From: Elysia marginata
Taxonomy: Eukaryota; Mollusca; Gastropoda; Plakobranchidae
DNA length: 22,397 nucleotides
Direction of reading: 5' to 3'
Assembly: GCA_019649035.1 (NCBI GenBank)
Contig: BMAT01013041.1
Span: 115,754-138,150 of the forward strand
How positions within the stretch are numbered: position 1 is the first letter of the stretch; each line of letters starts with the position of its first letter. The position numbers were made by a program, and so were the translations under genes. Below, in pieces: positions 9,801 to 18,539 of this stretch. The notes beneath the pieces are model-generated. The model was not told the origin of the DNA. It did not search any database and worked only from the letters and a program-made list of their open reading frames with translations.

Positions 9801-12667
9801 AGGCAGCGGTACTTGTGATGTCTGTCAGTGGGAATTCAGATTTCGTGTTTTATGTGTTGAACTTAAATGGTATGTTTGCTTAGCATTTTACACCTTTATA
9901 TCTATATTTGTCTAAACTTTAGACTCCATTTTCTCCCCTTTGTGGAATTTCACAAGTCCTACCCTGCCAACTTCAAACGGCTATAGCTTTGGATGATAGA
10001 GCTTTTGTTTGTTGTATTTGAAAGTAAAGAAAACAAGCTTTTCTGTAATACCAATAACTCAATATTTCCTAAATTCGACTTGAGACTCATTTGTACTGGT
10101 TGCAAGACATATTTATCATAAGTTGTTTGAGTGCTTAAAGGTGATAGGCTCAGGCATGGTCAGTGGGCAGGCCCAGATGGTGAAACACTTTACTTTGTAA
10201 GCAGTTTATAGACTGAAGAGGCTTGCCAGAGGCACAAGTTTTCTCTCTTTTTAGCACACAGGGTGAAAAAACATTATAGCAGCAAAGGGGTTTAAGTAAG
10301 CTTCAAGGTCAATTTTTTAAATTCTTTCCTACATTTTTTCTGCTGCTCATTTTCTGTGCAACATCATTACATGTGTATAAGCACAGTATGGTAATCAATT
10401 AATGTGTTGGTAAAGTGTAGTGCTTCTTAGATAAAACTTTTCTGTTGTTGCCTTCACTGCCTGTGAATGATATTGAATGTCAAACTGTCTTATTTATAAG
10501 CTGATTTGACAGTGGAACAAATCAATATTTCTTTAGATTAGCCACAGAATACTGCTGTAGCATCAGAAAATGGCTTTTTTTGGGGAGATCATAGCTTATC
10601 CCAATAGCTGTATCTTTTTTTTTTTTATGGTAAGCTTCTTTTGTAAATCAATAAGTTGACTGTTCAATTTTTTCTTCCATTTTTAATACGCAATTATTTT
10701 TTTTTAAACATGGAAGGAAGATTGAGATTGGATGAAGTATATGTCATACAAAGATTTATTTATTTTTTGTTTATTGGGTAATTAAGTTTTTTACTTTATT
10801 TTGGTTTCTAGGGCTAACAATGCAAGCTACAATTCTGGCCTACATGTTCAATCTGCTGGAACATGGAAAGATCACAGCGCAGTTGAGCACAAATCATGCA
10901 GCTCCACAAAATATAGTCTATGTGCAAGAGTTTTTGCTTTCCTTGCTCAAGACAGCTTTTCCTCATTTGAATGAGTAAGAAATTGGGTCCCTTTTTGGAG
11001 AGTTTTTTTTGTTTGTTTGTTTATAAACTTCTGTTTTCATTTAGGTATACCAACAACTAGAAAAAAATAGTTAAGATGTTTATGATTAGTGTATTTGGGC
11101 TAAGTATGGATATTTTTTATCATCTTTATTGAGGCATGGAAAAATCTGATTTAGAGCTATTCGCCCAACTCAATAAAGCACTTTTAATTCTTCATTACTA
11201 TTCTGTCATATAAAAATACATCAATCCCAAGCCCTTGGTGTCTTTTATTTATAATAGTCAAGACTTCGGGTGCTTGTGGTATCAAAGTCATGTTTAAGTA
11301 AGTATAAGCAACTTTTTATATCTAAGACACAAACCAGAATTTGTATAGCTTTAGAGTTTCAAACAGAAGATGGTGAAAGGGTTAAAAATTAGCTTATAAA
11401 CTTTTAAAATATTCTCAAACTATAAAATTAGAATTAATGTAGATTTAATCTTAATCCTATAAAGTACTGCCAGTGAAAAAAAAAGTTAAACAAGGTTCCA
11501 AGTTTGTTAGAAATAAATTTTACTGCAATTTTTTTGGCTTTAAGAATCCCAATATCAGACTAGGTTGTAGAAAATTATGTAGTTTCTTTCACTCAGGTGA
11601 AACTCTTATGCAAACTGGACATAGTAAGGTTCATGAATTATGCCAGTAATGACCATAGATTTCCCCTTCCTACACAAATTTCAAATCCCTCTTTTTTTGC
11701 TAACTGGGTTTAAGGGTTGACAGGTCTGAAAAATCCTTAAAATTGTTATGACATTAATTACTAAGGCAGTCATAGTTATTGTAGGTTTGTGTGTGTGTGG
11801 TCATTTATATTACAGTTGTTGATGTGCTTATGCAAAAACTGTTTTTATATAACATGCTTACATTTATTTTCAAATTAATTCTTCTTATCTGCAGGCAACA
11901 AATAAAGGTTTTTATTGAAGGTCTCTTCAGTTTTGACCAAGATTGCAATGCTTTAAAAGAACACTTGAGGGACTTTTTGGTACAAATCAGGGTATGGCTA
12001 CACTTTTTATTTTTAAGACTCTGGTACTTTATTATTGCTTTACGTCTGAATTTGTTAGATCGCTCCAAATCTGCGTATATTGAGGTATCTGCGTTTTGCG
12101 GTTGGACTTTAAAAAAAATTTTTTTTTACGTTATAGGGTAACTGAAAAGGGCAGTCTTGATCATAGTTTGTGCAATTTTCTGACTCAAGTTTAAGTTAAT
12201 AGATTAAAAAAAAATACTTTATATTGTCATCTTTTTGAAAAAGGGGGTTAGGTGTATCTTTTAGGGTAGGACAGTTCCAATTTTTTTGAGGAACCTGTAT
12301 TTTTAAGTGGCCGATGGTCTGATCTGATTGTTGATATACATACAACTAATAGCTTTTGTCTGCAGCTGATAAAAAGTATCCACACCAACATTCTTTGTTT
12401 AAAGCATTATCATATTTTAAAAGGAAGCATCATTATTTTAAAAGTTCAGGTTTTGCAAAAATGTAATATTTTTACAGTGTTGAGAACATCCATGCTTACT
12501 TTTTTACTTGATGTCTACAGGAATTTGCGGGTGAGGATTTAGATGATCTGTTCCTAGAGGAGAGGGAGAATGTTATCCGCAATGCTCAAGATGAGAAACG
12601 CAAGCAACAACTGGCCGTCCCAGGAATCGTAGGACCACATGAAGTGCCTGAAGAAATGCAAGACTGA
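669..12667 (+). CDS. XPO1: Exportin-1 (CRM1), C-terminal 657 residues, 15 exons, 5'-partial
   Basis: Join: 669-807, 1440-1543, 3179-3256, 3468-3624, 4355-4518, 4962-5063, 7279-7455, 7769-7915, 8053-8175, 8444-8515, 9123-9198, 9469-9696, 10812-10974, 11895-11991, 12521-12667 (1974 nt, 657 codons plus TGA). Seen: every junction is GT-AG and the frame holds throughout. The product is colinear with human CRM1 from about residue 416 to the C-terminus, one residue longer because of a variable stretch in exon 13. Known of the family: CRM1 is a HEAT-repeat karyopherin that exports cargo carrying leucine-rich NESs from the nucleus with RanGTP. Exon 1 carries the acidic loop, exons 3-5 the NES groove (HEAT 11-12) with the Cys528, Lys568 and Glu571 equivalents, and exon 15 the C-terminal helix and acidic tail ending EEMQD. 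The N-terminal ~415 residues are upstream of the window. No stops or frameshifts, so it looks functional. Confidence 0.97.
808..1439 (+). other. XPO1 intron
   Basis: Donor GTGAGT, acceptor CATTTTCAG. AT-rich, with poly-A/T runs at about 1246-1256 and 1310-1318. No ORF, RNA gene or transposon recognised. Confidence 0.85.
1440..1543 (+). CDS. XPO1: XPO1 exon 2 of window
   Basis: Completes the split valine codon, then reads [18 protein letters not shown] and continues through [15 protein letters not shown]. It ends on a complete codon with donor GTAAGC. This is the HEAT-10 region, just before the NES groove. Confidence 0.96.
2468..2786 (-). mobile_element. tRNA-derived SINE with LINE-like 3' tail
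   Basis: Read on the minus strand. The 5' head (about 2786-2715) resembles a tRNA with a pol III box A, TGGTCTAGTGGT (2777-2766), and box B, GGTTCGGGTCC (2734-2724). The anticodon-loop stretch CTTTCGGATCA resembles tRNA-Arg(UCG), but the cloverleaf is degenerate. The body continues to a tail with AGCGCT at 2522-2517 and CCCTATATAAAAA near 2494-2482, then an AT-rich end. That tail resembles the 3' end of the LINE remnant near 19.7 kb. It lies antisense in an XPO1 intron. The exact ends and target duplication were not resolved. Confidence 0.75.
2724..2777 (-). promoter_or_regulatory. Pol III internal promoter (A and B boxes) of the SINE
   Basis: Box A TGGTCTAGTGGT lies at 2777-2766 and box B GGTTCGGGTCC at 2734-2724, both on the minus strand, with tRNA-like spacing. 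Box B differs from the consensus GGTTCGANTCC by G for A. Whether it is still transcribed is unknown. Confidence 0.65.
3179..3256 (+). CDS. XPO1: XPO1 exon 3 of window (start of NES groove)
   Basis: 26 complete codons, starting [17 protein letters not shown] and ending VTVIK. The residue after the conserved NT junction is Ile where human CRM1 has Leu. It forms part of HEAT 11, one wall of the NES-binding groove. The donor GTAAAA is weak. Confidence 0.96.
3257..3467 (+). other. XPO1 intron, short
   Basis: 211 bp, donor GTAAAA, acceptor TCCACACAG. No repeat recognised. Confidence 0.85.
3468..3624 (+). CDS. XPO1: XPO1 exon 4 of window (NES groove, leptomycin-target Cys)
   Basis: Starts [19 protein letters not shown] and ends KLFEFMH plus one base of a split Glu codon. 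The TGT codon at 3483-3485 corresponds to human Cys528, the residue alkylated by leptomycin B and SINE-class drugs. Lys568 (AAG, 3603-3605) and Glu571 (GAG, 3612-3614) are also conserved. In human CRM1 these two act in the NES electrostatic filter and as a cancer mutation hotspot, respectively. Confidence 0.97.
4012..4297 (-). mobile_element. tRNA-derived SINE, second family
   Basis: On the minus strand it starts GGGGCAGCACGGCAGAGTGG. Box A is GGCAGAGTGGTTAGCGC (4284-4268) and box B GGCTCGATTCC (4241-4231), one base off consensus. The head is followed by a non-tRNA body containing TTGCCTTGGGAAAGCAAC and CTGTAAAATGGGTACC. This body differs from that of the first SINE, so it is a separate family. 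It may carry one of the widely conserved central SINE domains, but I cannot name it. The local base composition is clearly richer in G+C than the surrounding intron. End points are approximate. Confidence 0.75.
4231..4284 (-). promoter_or_regulatory. Pol III internal promoter of the second SINE
   Basis: Box A at 4284-4268 and box B at 4241-4231 on the minus strand, spaced as in tRNA genes. Inferred from motif and spacing only. Confidence 0.6.
4355..4518 (+). CDS. XPO1: XPO1 exon 5 of window (HEAT 12-13)
   Basis: Completes the Glu codon, then reads [20 protein letters not shown] and ends CDLQPQQ. It is the second wall of the NES groove and continues into HEAT 13. The donor is GTATAC, followed directly by a short CA repeat (about 4522-4532). 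Confidence 0.97.
4519..4961 (+). other. XPO1 intron
   Basis: Donor GTATAC, acceptor CTCTTCCAG. It opens with a (CA)n run and is otherwise AT-rich with T tracts. No element recognised. Confidence 0.85.
4962..5063 (+). CDS. XPO1: XPO1 exon 6 of window
   Basis: 34 complete codons, [15 protein letters not shown] through ERYMLLPNQ. Follows CRM1 HEAT 13-14 without gaps. Donor GTGAGA. Confidence 0.97.
5277..5892. mobile_element. Candidate solo LTR of an LTR retrotransposon
   Basis: The block begins TGTCACTTTTCC and ends GGACGGCAA. The 5-bp word ACAGT lies immediately on both sides (5272-5276 and 5893-5897), as a target duplication would. A TATA-like TCTATAAAAG sits at 5422-5431. The block is visibly richer in CpG than the flanking intron and has no retroelement coding, which suits a solo LTR. 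Against it, the 3' end is CAA rather than the usual CA, a 5-bp direct repeat can occur by chance, and I cannot compare it with other copies. Strand is assigned only by the TATA box (+). Confidence 0.4.
6428..6510. repeat. GC-rich dispersed-repeat-like hairpin island
   Basis: In AT-rich intron, this stretch has GGGGGAGCATGCCCCC (6454-6469), a near-palindrome with a GCATGC core, then GGACCCCTCTAG. After a short A run comes CCGCCTTCGGCGG (6493-6505), a 5-bp stem with a 3-base loop. Composition and paired hairpins suggest the end or fragment of a transposable element. I recall similar GGGGGAGCATGCCCCC-type repeats in invertebrate genomes but cannot assign a family. Confidence 0.5.
7279..7455 (+). 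CDS. XPO1: XPO1 exon 7 of window
   Basis: 59 complete codons, [19 protein letters not shown] through [10 protein letters not shown]. Contains the conserved [20 protein letters not shown] segment of the middle HEAT repeats. Donor GTACTT is weak. Confidence 0.97.
7456..7768 (+). other. XPO1 intron
   Basis: Donor GTACTT, acceptor AAATGCAG. 313 bp, AT-rich, nothing recognised. Confidence 0.85.
7769..7915 (+). CDS. XPO1: XPO1 exon 8 of window
   Basis: 49 complete codons, [20 protein letters not shown] through [11 protein letters not shown]. The [20 protein letters not shown] core is nearly invariant in CRM1. Donor GTGAGT. Confidence 0.97.
8053..8175 (+). CDS. XPO1: XPO1 exon 9 of window
   Basis: 41 complete codons, [20 protein letters not shown] through [10 protein letters not shown]. 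Flanked by introns of 137 bp (7916-8052) and 268 bp (8176-8443), both GT-AG, with long T tracts. Confidence 0.97.
8444..8515 (+). CDS. XPO1: XPO1 exon 10 of window
   Basis: 24 complete codons, [20 protein letters not shown] then MINK. It is the shortest exon. Acceptor CTCTACAG and consensus donor GTAAGT. Confidence 0.97.
8516..9122 (+). other. XPO1 intron
   Basis: Donor GTAAGT, acceptor CTTCAACAG. A slightly less AT-rich stretch around 8925-9000 is not recognisable as an element. Confidence 0.85.
9123..9198 (+). CDS. XPO1: XPO1 exon 11 of window
   Basis: Reads [20 protein letters not shown] then QHSFQ, and ends with one base of a split Ala codon (donor GTATAT). The following intron is 270 bp (9199-9468). 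Confidence 0.96.
9469..9696 (+). CDS. XPO1: XPO1 exon 12 of window
   Basis: Completes Ala, then [20 protein letters not shown], followed by [15 protein letters not shown] and on to the first base of a split Gly codon after SHTA. It is the largest exon and includes the conserved [15 protein letters not shown] helix pair. Donor GTGAGT. Confidence 0.97.
9697..10811 (+). other. XPO1 intron
   Basis: 1115 bp, donor GTGAGT, acceptor TGGTTTCTAG. AT-rich with T runs (10613-10626, 10697-10704). No repeat or RNA gene recognised. Confidence 0.85.
10812..10974 (+). CDS. XPO1: XPO1 exon 13 of window (variable linker)
   Basis: Completes Gly, then [20 protein letters not shown], then a lineage-variable stretch ([13 protein letters not shown]), then [20 protein letters not shown] and two bases of a split Glu codon. 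The variable stretch is one residue longer than in human CRM1, the only length difference in the window. Donor GTAAGA. Confidence 0.95.
10975..11894 (+). other. XPO1 intron
   Basis: 920 bp, donor GTAAGA, acceptor TTATCTGCAG. AT-rich, with a short TG repeat at about 11787-11800. Nothing else recognised. Confidence 0.85.
11895..11991 (+). CDS. XPO1: XPO1 exon 14 of window
   Basis: Completes Glu, then [20 protein letters not shown] and [12 protein letters not shown]. The [11 protein letters not shown] helix of HEAT 20-21 is diagnostic. It ends on a complete codon with donor GTATGG. Confidence 0.96.
11992..12520 (+). other. XPO1 intron, last
   Basis: 529 bp, donor GTATGG, acceptor TGTCTACAG. 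Contains an A8T9 run at about 12111-12127. No element recognised. Confidence 0.85.
12521..12667 (+). CDS. XPO1: XPO1 terminal coding exon (C-terminal helix and tail)
   Basis: 48 codons, [19 protein letters not shown] through [15 protein letters not shown], then TGA at 12665-12667. In known CRM1 structures the C-terminal helix and acidic tail lower cargo and Ran affinity by holding the groove closed. The acidic patch and VPGI/PHE motifs are kept. The penultimate residue is Gln where human has Cys. Confidence 0.97.
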   Translation, partial: EFAGEDLDDLFLEERENVIRNAQDEKRKQQLAVPGIVGPHEVPEEMQD

Positions 12668-13620
12668 GATTGTCATTTTCTGAATGAGTCTTAGCAAGGT
12701 TTGGGGGTATTAAGCAGAGGGAAGTGAACATCTTTTGTTTTGCGTGTATATAACATCCAACAAGAGAATTTAAGCATTCAAAATAGAATTTCTGCAAGAT
12801 GTGCAGGCTGGAAAAGGATTCATATGTATATAGATGAGAGTGAGAAGGTACATATTTAAAATTATTTTTCGTTAGAATTACAACAGTACAAAAAATTTCA
12901 AGTAATCAGCTGCATTTGTCAATATTAGGCCTAAATTTGTGTTAAGTGAGGATTCTTTTAGAGAAATTTACTAACTACAAAATAAATGTATAATAGAAAT
13001 ATCATTGAAAGAAAAGTTATGCTAATGAATCTGAAATGATTTGCAAAAGTTATTTAAGCTATTTTTTTATACTTATGAAAAGGAGTATTTTTTAAAAGAC
13101 ATTTTTTAGTGATTTTTTAAGATTTCTTTTTTTTTCTTTTTCATTTACAGTGTGACAGATTAAAACAAATTTAAGCTTCTTATTGTTTTCTTTGAATAAA
13201 TATGGTGCTGATACCTATTGTTGATATGCCTAGATTTTGTTGTATCTATCTCCAATCATTTTATTTTATTTTGTTTATGGCAGCACGTCATTTATACTCA
13301 TCTATAAATATTTCTTTCTCTCGTCGCCACTTTTTTTCTTATTTTTAATGGAAATATTTCACATTCTAATTGAAAAAATGGCCATATTTTGTGCAAAGTT
13401 TAATTTGCCACTTTTATTGGGGATTACAAGACATATATATGATGGTTTTCAATTGTCATATTCTTTGCCTAAATAAAAGATATAACAGATTGCATTTCGG
13501 TTTGAGAAATCACCTTTCAATTAGTAATTTGTGTGTTGAAAGATTTATTTCAACATTTATGATATGCAACAGTCCTATTGATATCTTTGAATAATAAAGA
13601 GCTATAGGTATTTTGTCTAA
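12668..13620 (+). other. XPO1 3' UTR (probable extent)
   Basis: Starts directly after the stop codon. AATAAA hexamers occur at 12981-12986, 13195-13200, 13472-13477 and about 13594, so several mRNA ends are possible. AT-rich without coding potential. The true end cannot be set from sequence alone and could lie further downstream, since another ATTAATAAAG lies near 13812. Confidence 0.6.
13195..13200 (+). terminator. Candidate poly(A) signal AATAAA
   Basis: One of several AATAAA hexamers after the XPO1 stop. T/GT-rich sequence follows within about 20-40 bases (TTGTTGATATG, TTTTGTTGT), as expected for a downstream element. Choice among the candidates is inference. Confidence 0.4.
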
Positions 13621-16600
13621 CTTTCCAGTTAGTTTCTTCTCTGTCTTTAATGAAAAGTAGATGTCAGAAAATGTCACTTAAATAGATTAACTAACTTTTT
13701 TTTTTCTAAACACTTTTGGTTTGGGAGATGGCCTGTATACAGAATGCTGAAAGTTCTTCTTCACATCTGTTTTCTGATTTTTTAATAAGAGCAGTTTGTT
13801 AGACATGTCTATTAATAAAGATCTTTTGTAGTATTGTATTGTATAATTTTGCAAAAGAGGATCAGAATATCAAAATATTATTAACATGATGTTATAAGCT
13901 TAAGGATTGTAGTATGGATCGACAGTAGACTTGTAGTAGGGTTTGAAAAAATGAATCTATTTTGTGAATTATTTAGATAAGTAATGGTATTGATGTATTA
14001 GATTTAAAAAAGTGTTTCAAAATGCCAAAAATTGTTACACTCTGAATGATAGTGTTTCTAAGTGTACATCATCAAGAATTTGAGTTTTACGTGTACATAG
14101 CTTGTTTATAGTAGCTGTTGGTGGGAACATAATTATGTGAAAAAAGATGTTGACATTTTTTTCTTATTGTGTCCAACCTCATTGTTTTCATTAAATTATA
14201 ATTCTGAGGAAGTAATATTGTTGAGTCTATGTAAATTTTTGGTAATTTTGTTTTTGCCTCCTCTCAGTTTCAATAGTATGCATTCTGTGTTCACTATAGC
14301 TCATATTGAAACCAGAGCTAGAGCTTACAAATTATAGATGACATTTGTTCGATATCCCATTGTGCTTGAAAAATAATTAATGTTTTTCTTCAAAATTCAA
14401 ATCACATATGGGTGCATTAGTTTTAAAAAAAAATTATTATTGTACTGTTCTTGTCTCAGAAGATTTAATGCTTTTTTGCAATATGTTCCATTAATTGATT
14501 CTCATCATTATAAAACCATGACGAATTTCTAGAACAGCATATTATGATCATCAAATTAGACCACAGGCGTAAATACAAGGGCAATCAAATGTTTTTTTTT
14601 ATACTGTTTATGTTACGTTTGTTCCTATTTCATTGCCAATCCATTCGACAAATAGGTACAAACCAAGATTTGTAACTATTGTAGTGGAACCATTAAAGCC
14701 AGTTATTCGCCATACTCATCATTCTGGGGGAATCCTTTCCTTCAAGAAGACACCTCCACTCATTTTAACTTAAGTGTTCTAATGTTGTTCCACATGGAAG
14801 CAGAAAATGAAGCAGTACATGATTAGGCCAGAAATAAATCAGGAGGGTAGAACAAATTAAAAAGTACTCTTTGTTTCCTTTGCTTTTTTTGTGTAATTGA
14901 CTTGGGACACATATTTGCTAACTCAAAGAAGTGTGTACAAAGATAAGGATGTGCTGAAAACTTTTTCAGTTTTCATTGATTGGTGTAAGACTGGTAAAAT
15001 TAAATACATTTGCTAGCACGTTGGTCATGCAAGTTTTTTCTAGTGGCTTGAAATTGTTGTTTGATACCTATTCTGTAATACTGAACATAAGTTTTGTGGA
15101 AAATAAACCAATGTTGATCTTGATACTTGAAATCTCCTCCCTAAGTAAAGACTTTTTTCTATTATTTGTGCATTTGGTTTGTCTCTGTTCATTCTGTATT
15201 TGATGTATAACCTGTTTACAAATGTAATAAGATTGCTACATGATCAGTAAAGCACGAATGTCTTATGCTCTGGGGAAAGGAGTCTGAAGAAGGAAATTCT
15301 TCTTTTTAGAAAACACCATTTAAAAACCTATTTCTTCTTCCTTTTCTTTATATTTTGTCAACAAACATTTTTAATCTTAGTTCTAAAATCTTTCCACCAA
15401 ATTTTGATGATTTTATGAATTTTTGTACATTTGGAACCTTACAAAAATGTCTACCTATAAATAGCAACATCTTTGAAGATGAAAATTGCAAAATCTGAGT
15501 CATTGACTGGACGTGAGAGATTTTTCCATTAAAGCTCAAAATCAGACTTTTAAACTTTAGATCATAGAACCTCCAATCGGGAAGTCTTTCATGTGGTGAT
15601 AAAAACTAAGGAAGTCTTAAATGGTGGAAATGACATAGTATTATATCTTACATTTATGAAAATGTCTTTCATACACTTAATCTCTCACTTTATCTAGTTT
15701 CAAAAAATATATTTTAGTCTTTTTCAAACTTTACCAGAATAAAATTTAACTTTGAAATACAACGGAATCCATTGTCAAGGGAATCACTTGCCTAAAGTCA
15801 ACTCAGGGAATCCTATCTCATATTTCGTAATATTTTTGCTATGATTAAACCCAACACAATTTTACTTTAATTTCATAATGTTTCAAGTGTCAAGTAATTT
15901 GACAGTTTCCATCAATTTGTTTCTTTAACCGTTAACTGCTGAGTTATTCAAACCTAAGAGTAAGACATGTACTTTAAGATAATAATATCAAAATTGTTAA
16001 CCCATTTTTGAAAAACTCTCCCTGAAAGTAAAACCTATGATTTTAGTTTTACTCGTTATTGTTGTGAATAAGTTGTCTGGATGAAATTTAAGTGGCGGAT
16101 ACGTTGTATTAAAAACAAAAAGACCAGGCTTTATTACTAGCACCTTGCTCACTCTTTTGACATTTCCTTTTCAAGTGATGGGCCTACTATAGTACTAAGT
16201 CACTTCCTCTCTCATTTTTCTCCTCCAGTGTTAAAATTTAATCGAACGAGTGCTGTCATGACTATACATACTTGGTTGTTTTGGTAGAGTTTCCACACTT
16301 TATATTTTACCAATGCAACAAAACTAGCCTCAATATAGACCCGATTTTAAACAAATGTATTTTATTTTTAAGCAAAAAGATTAAAATTAATGGAAAAATA
16401 GTATTCAAACTTTGATTCAACTGCTTTGGTCTATATATATAAAAAGTTAAGGAGACTAAAATCAGTTATCTGAGTAAAGATCTGATTAAAAATTCTTCCA
16501 ATCCAAATTATTTTGACTTGACTGTATCTACTAACTAGTAGTTAATGAATCATTTTAGTAGTTTGTAGGATTTTGTTTGGCTGGCTCTATCAGTTGGCAT

Positions 16601-17460
16601 TGTATTCATAACTCATATGGTTAAGTAACCATCAGACTAATTAAAACTGCGCAAAACAAAATGCCTGCATTTGCAGATATTTATTTTTGCACCCTCATAA
16701 ATTTATTTTCTTTATGACTACATGTAGTATGTTGAACTGATTTGATAAGTTTGACTGTTTCTGCAAGTTTTGATCGTGAGTCATTGAAAGATTATGAGTG
16801 AACGTTTTTGTGTTTTCTTCGTCGGGCGAATTTTTATGTTGGCGCAGTGTGTCTATCAGCTTACGCTGGTCGGTGGAGATTTGATATTCCCTGTACAACT
16901 ACTTTAAATTAATATTTAGTTTTGTTCCTTATGAGACAGTAAAGCCTTCCTGATTTATCAGGCGATTGTGAATTATAAAAAAAAAAATGTATTACGTTTT
17001 GCCGCCAGTGCCATGAGACACGCTCGCCTGAGGACTTATCGAAATATTTTGTATCATACTACAGAATTTGTTAATATGTCAATTTTCCATAATGCTGAAT
17101 AAGGGCTTCTTGCCTACTTATTTGCCAGCCTCTGTGCCATTATGTTAATGGCTCCATATAAGCATCCTCGGGAAGTTTAGGGCAAAGTTGATGGTCAAAT
17201 AGATCCTTATAATATCCCTGTACCACTTGCCTTTGTGTTCAATAAATCTTTCTGGATAAGTCGATTTTCACTTTCCTCAAGTAATAAAGTGGTAGTGTTA
17301 TAATGAGACTGAGAGGTAACACAAGCTTTCCATTATGCAGCACCTTTATACTGCCTTCTTACCTTGTCCCCACTATCCCAGTACAAAGCAATTAACACTA
17401 TCTCGTCACAGCCACAAGTCTAACAACAAAGTTTTGAAGATACTTCGGCTTGGTAAAAAG
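13621..17460. other. AT-rich non-coding sequence, no gene recognised
   Basis: Downstream of the first group of poly(A) signals. It may be distal XPO1 3' UTR and then intergenic DNA. Short open frames here are low-complexity, rich in Phe, Leu, Ile and Lys, and resemble no family. The only patch with different composition is about 16700-17040, described in the findings. Confidence 0.6.
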
Positions 17461-18179
17461 TAAACCTATGGTCAGGGATGAGCCACGGACAGATGGACCA
17501 AGGTTACCACTTGAAGTGCCAGTCTGTCACATGGCCCACAAACTGCAGCCCATGTTTGCACACATTACTCCCCCACCCCCTTCTCACCTTTCTCCCCATG
17601 CTCACTAAGCCCAAGGCTTTTTCCATCTCCAGTCTAATTATCACTAAATTGCATATACATGTAAGGCCTTGTCTTTTTAGAATTAGGCCTAGATCTATTC
17701 TCCCCTTTCTTATTCCCGACACACCTACACTATGTCTCGTTTTTAGTTCTGTATCACTTATATTATAAGTTCTGACTAAGTCTTGCAGTTCACAGTCAAA
17801 CAGGATCAATGCAACACCAAGCTATAATCTACATTTACATGTGCATAAAATACTCAAAAAGAGTCAAGTTGTAATTTTTCCCCTTTTATTTCACTATAAA
17901 CACCATCAGTTGCAGGTAAATTCAGTTGCGATAATTAGTATCAGGGGAAGTAACCATGTAGTTATAATTGTCCAACGCACTAAAACTTTTTAATGTTCCC
18001 CTCTAAACCGTTGATGGTTAAATTAAGAGCTAATGAAACAGGTGGAGATGTCATGGTTTTGCGTAAAGAATCCTTAAAAGTTTCCAAAATAAAAACGTAA
18101 TCCTCTAATTCTTTTGAATATATTAAAATTGAAATGAAAACCTCAGATAATTTGTTTAAAATTATGTGTCATTACAGAC
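17461..18179. other. Unassigned intergenic block, G+C-richer at its left end
   Basis: Bases about 17470-17720 are richer in C on the + strand, with runs such as ACTCCCCCACCCCC. Open frames overlap on both strands, but neither translation shows a domain I recognise. 17820-18179 is AT-rich with nothing visible. It could be an old repeat. Confidence 0.4.
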
Positions 18180-18258
18180 TTGACTAGAATTTAAAGAGAA
18201 AGAAAATCAAGACTTATTCTTCCAAGAATTCCATGACTACATAGATGAGAGAACACTT

Positions 18259-18539
18259 TGTCCAAGTCAGTCAGTAATTCAATTGTAGGTGATTTCAATT
18301 TCCCTCTGGATTACAAACGTTCTGAAAGTGCTACCAAATTTTTAAATATCTTAGACTCTTTCAACTTGAAAGAGTGTGTTGACAAAGTCAATCACAAAAA
18401 AGGTCACACAATTGATTTAGTGATAGAATATATCTGTGATTGTGAATTAATGAATGATCTCAATGTAGAAATTTCAAGTTTTTCTAAACATCATTGCATT
18501 TCATTTTCAAGATCAAAATTGAAAAGCCAGGACCAGTGA
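18259..18539 (+). pseudogene. LINE AP-endonuclease fragment
   Basis: Open stretch holding the GDFN motif and, about 60 residues later, SKHHCISF where active enzymes have SDHH. The codon at 18486-18488 is AAA (Lys) in place of the catalytic Asp. It lacks the N-terminal half of the domain, or carries it only in a shifted frame upstream. No function is expected. Confidence 0.7.

Noticed and set aside
13237..13594. Open frames after the XPO1 stop as small genes
   Set aside because: The translations are low-complexity, rich in Phe, Leu, Ile and Tyr, overlap each other and contain poly(A) signals. They fit chance frames in an AT-rich 3' UTR.
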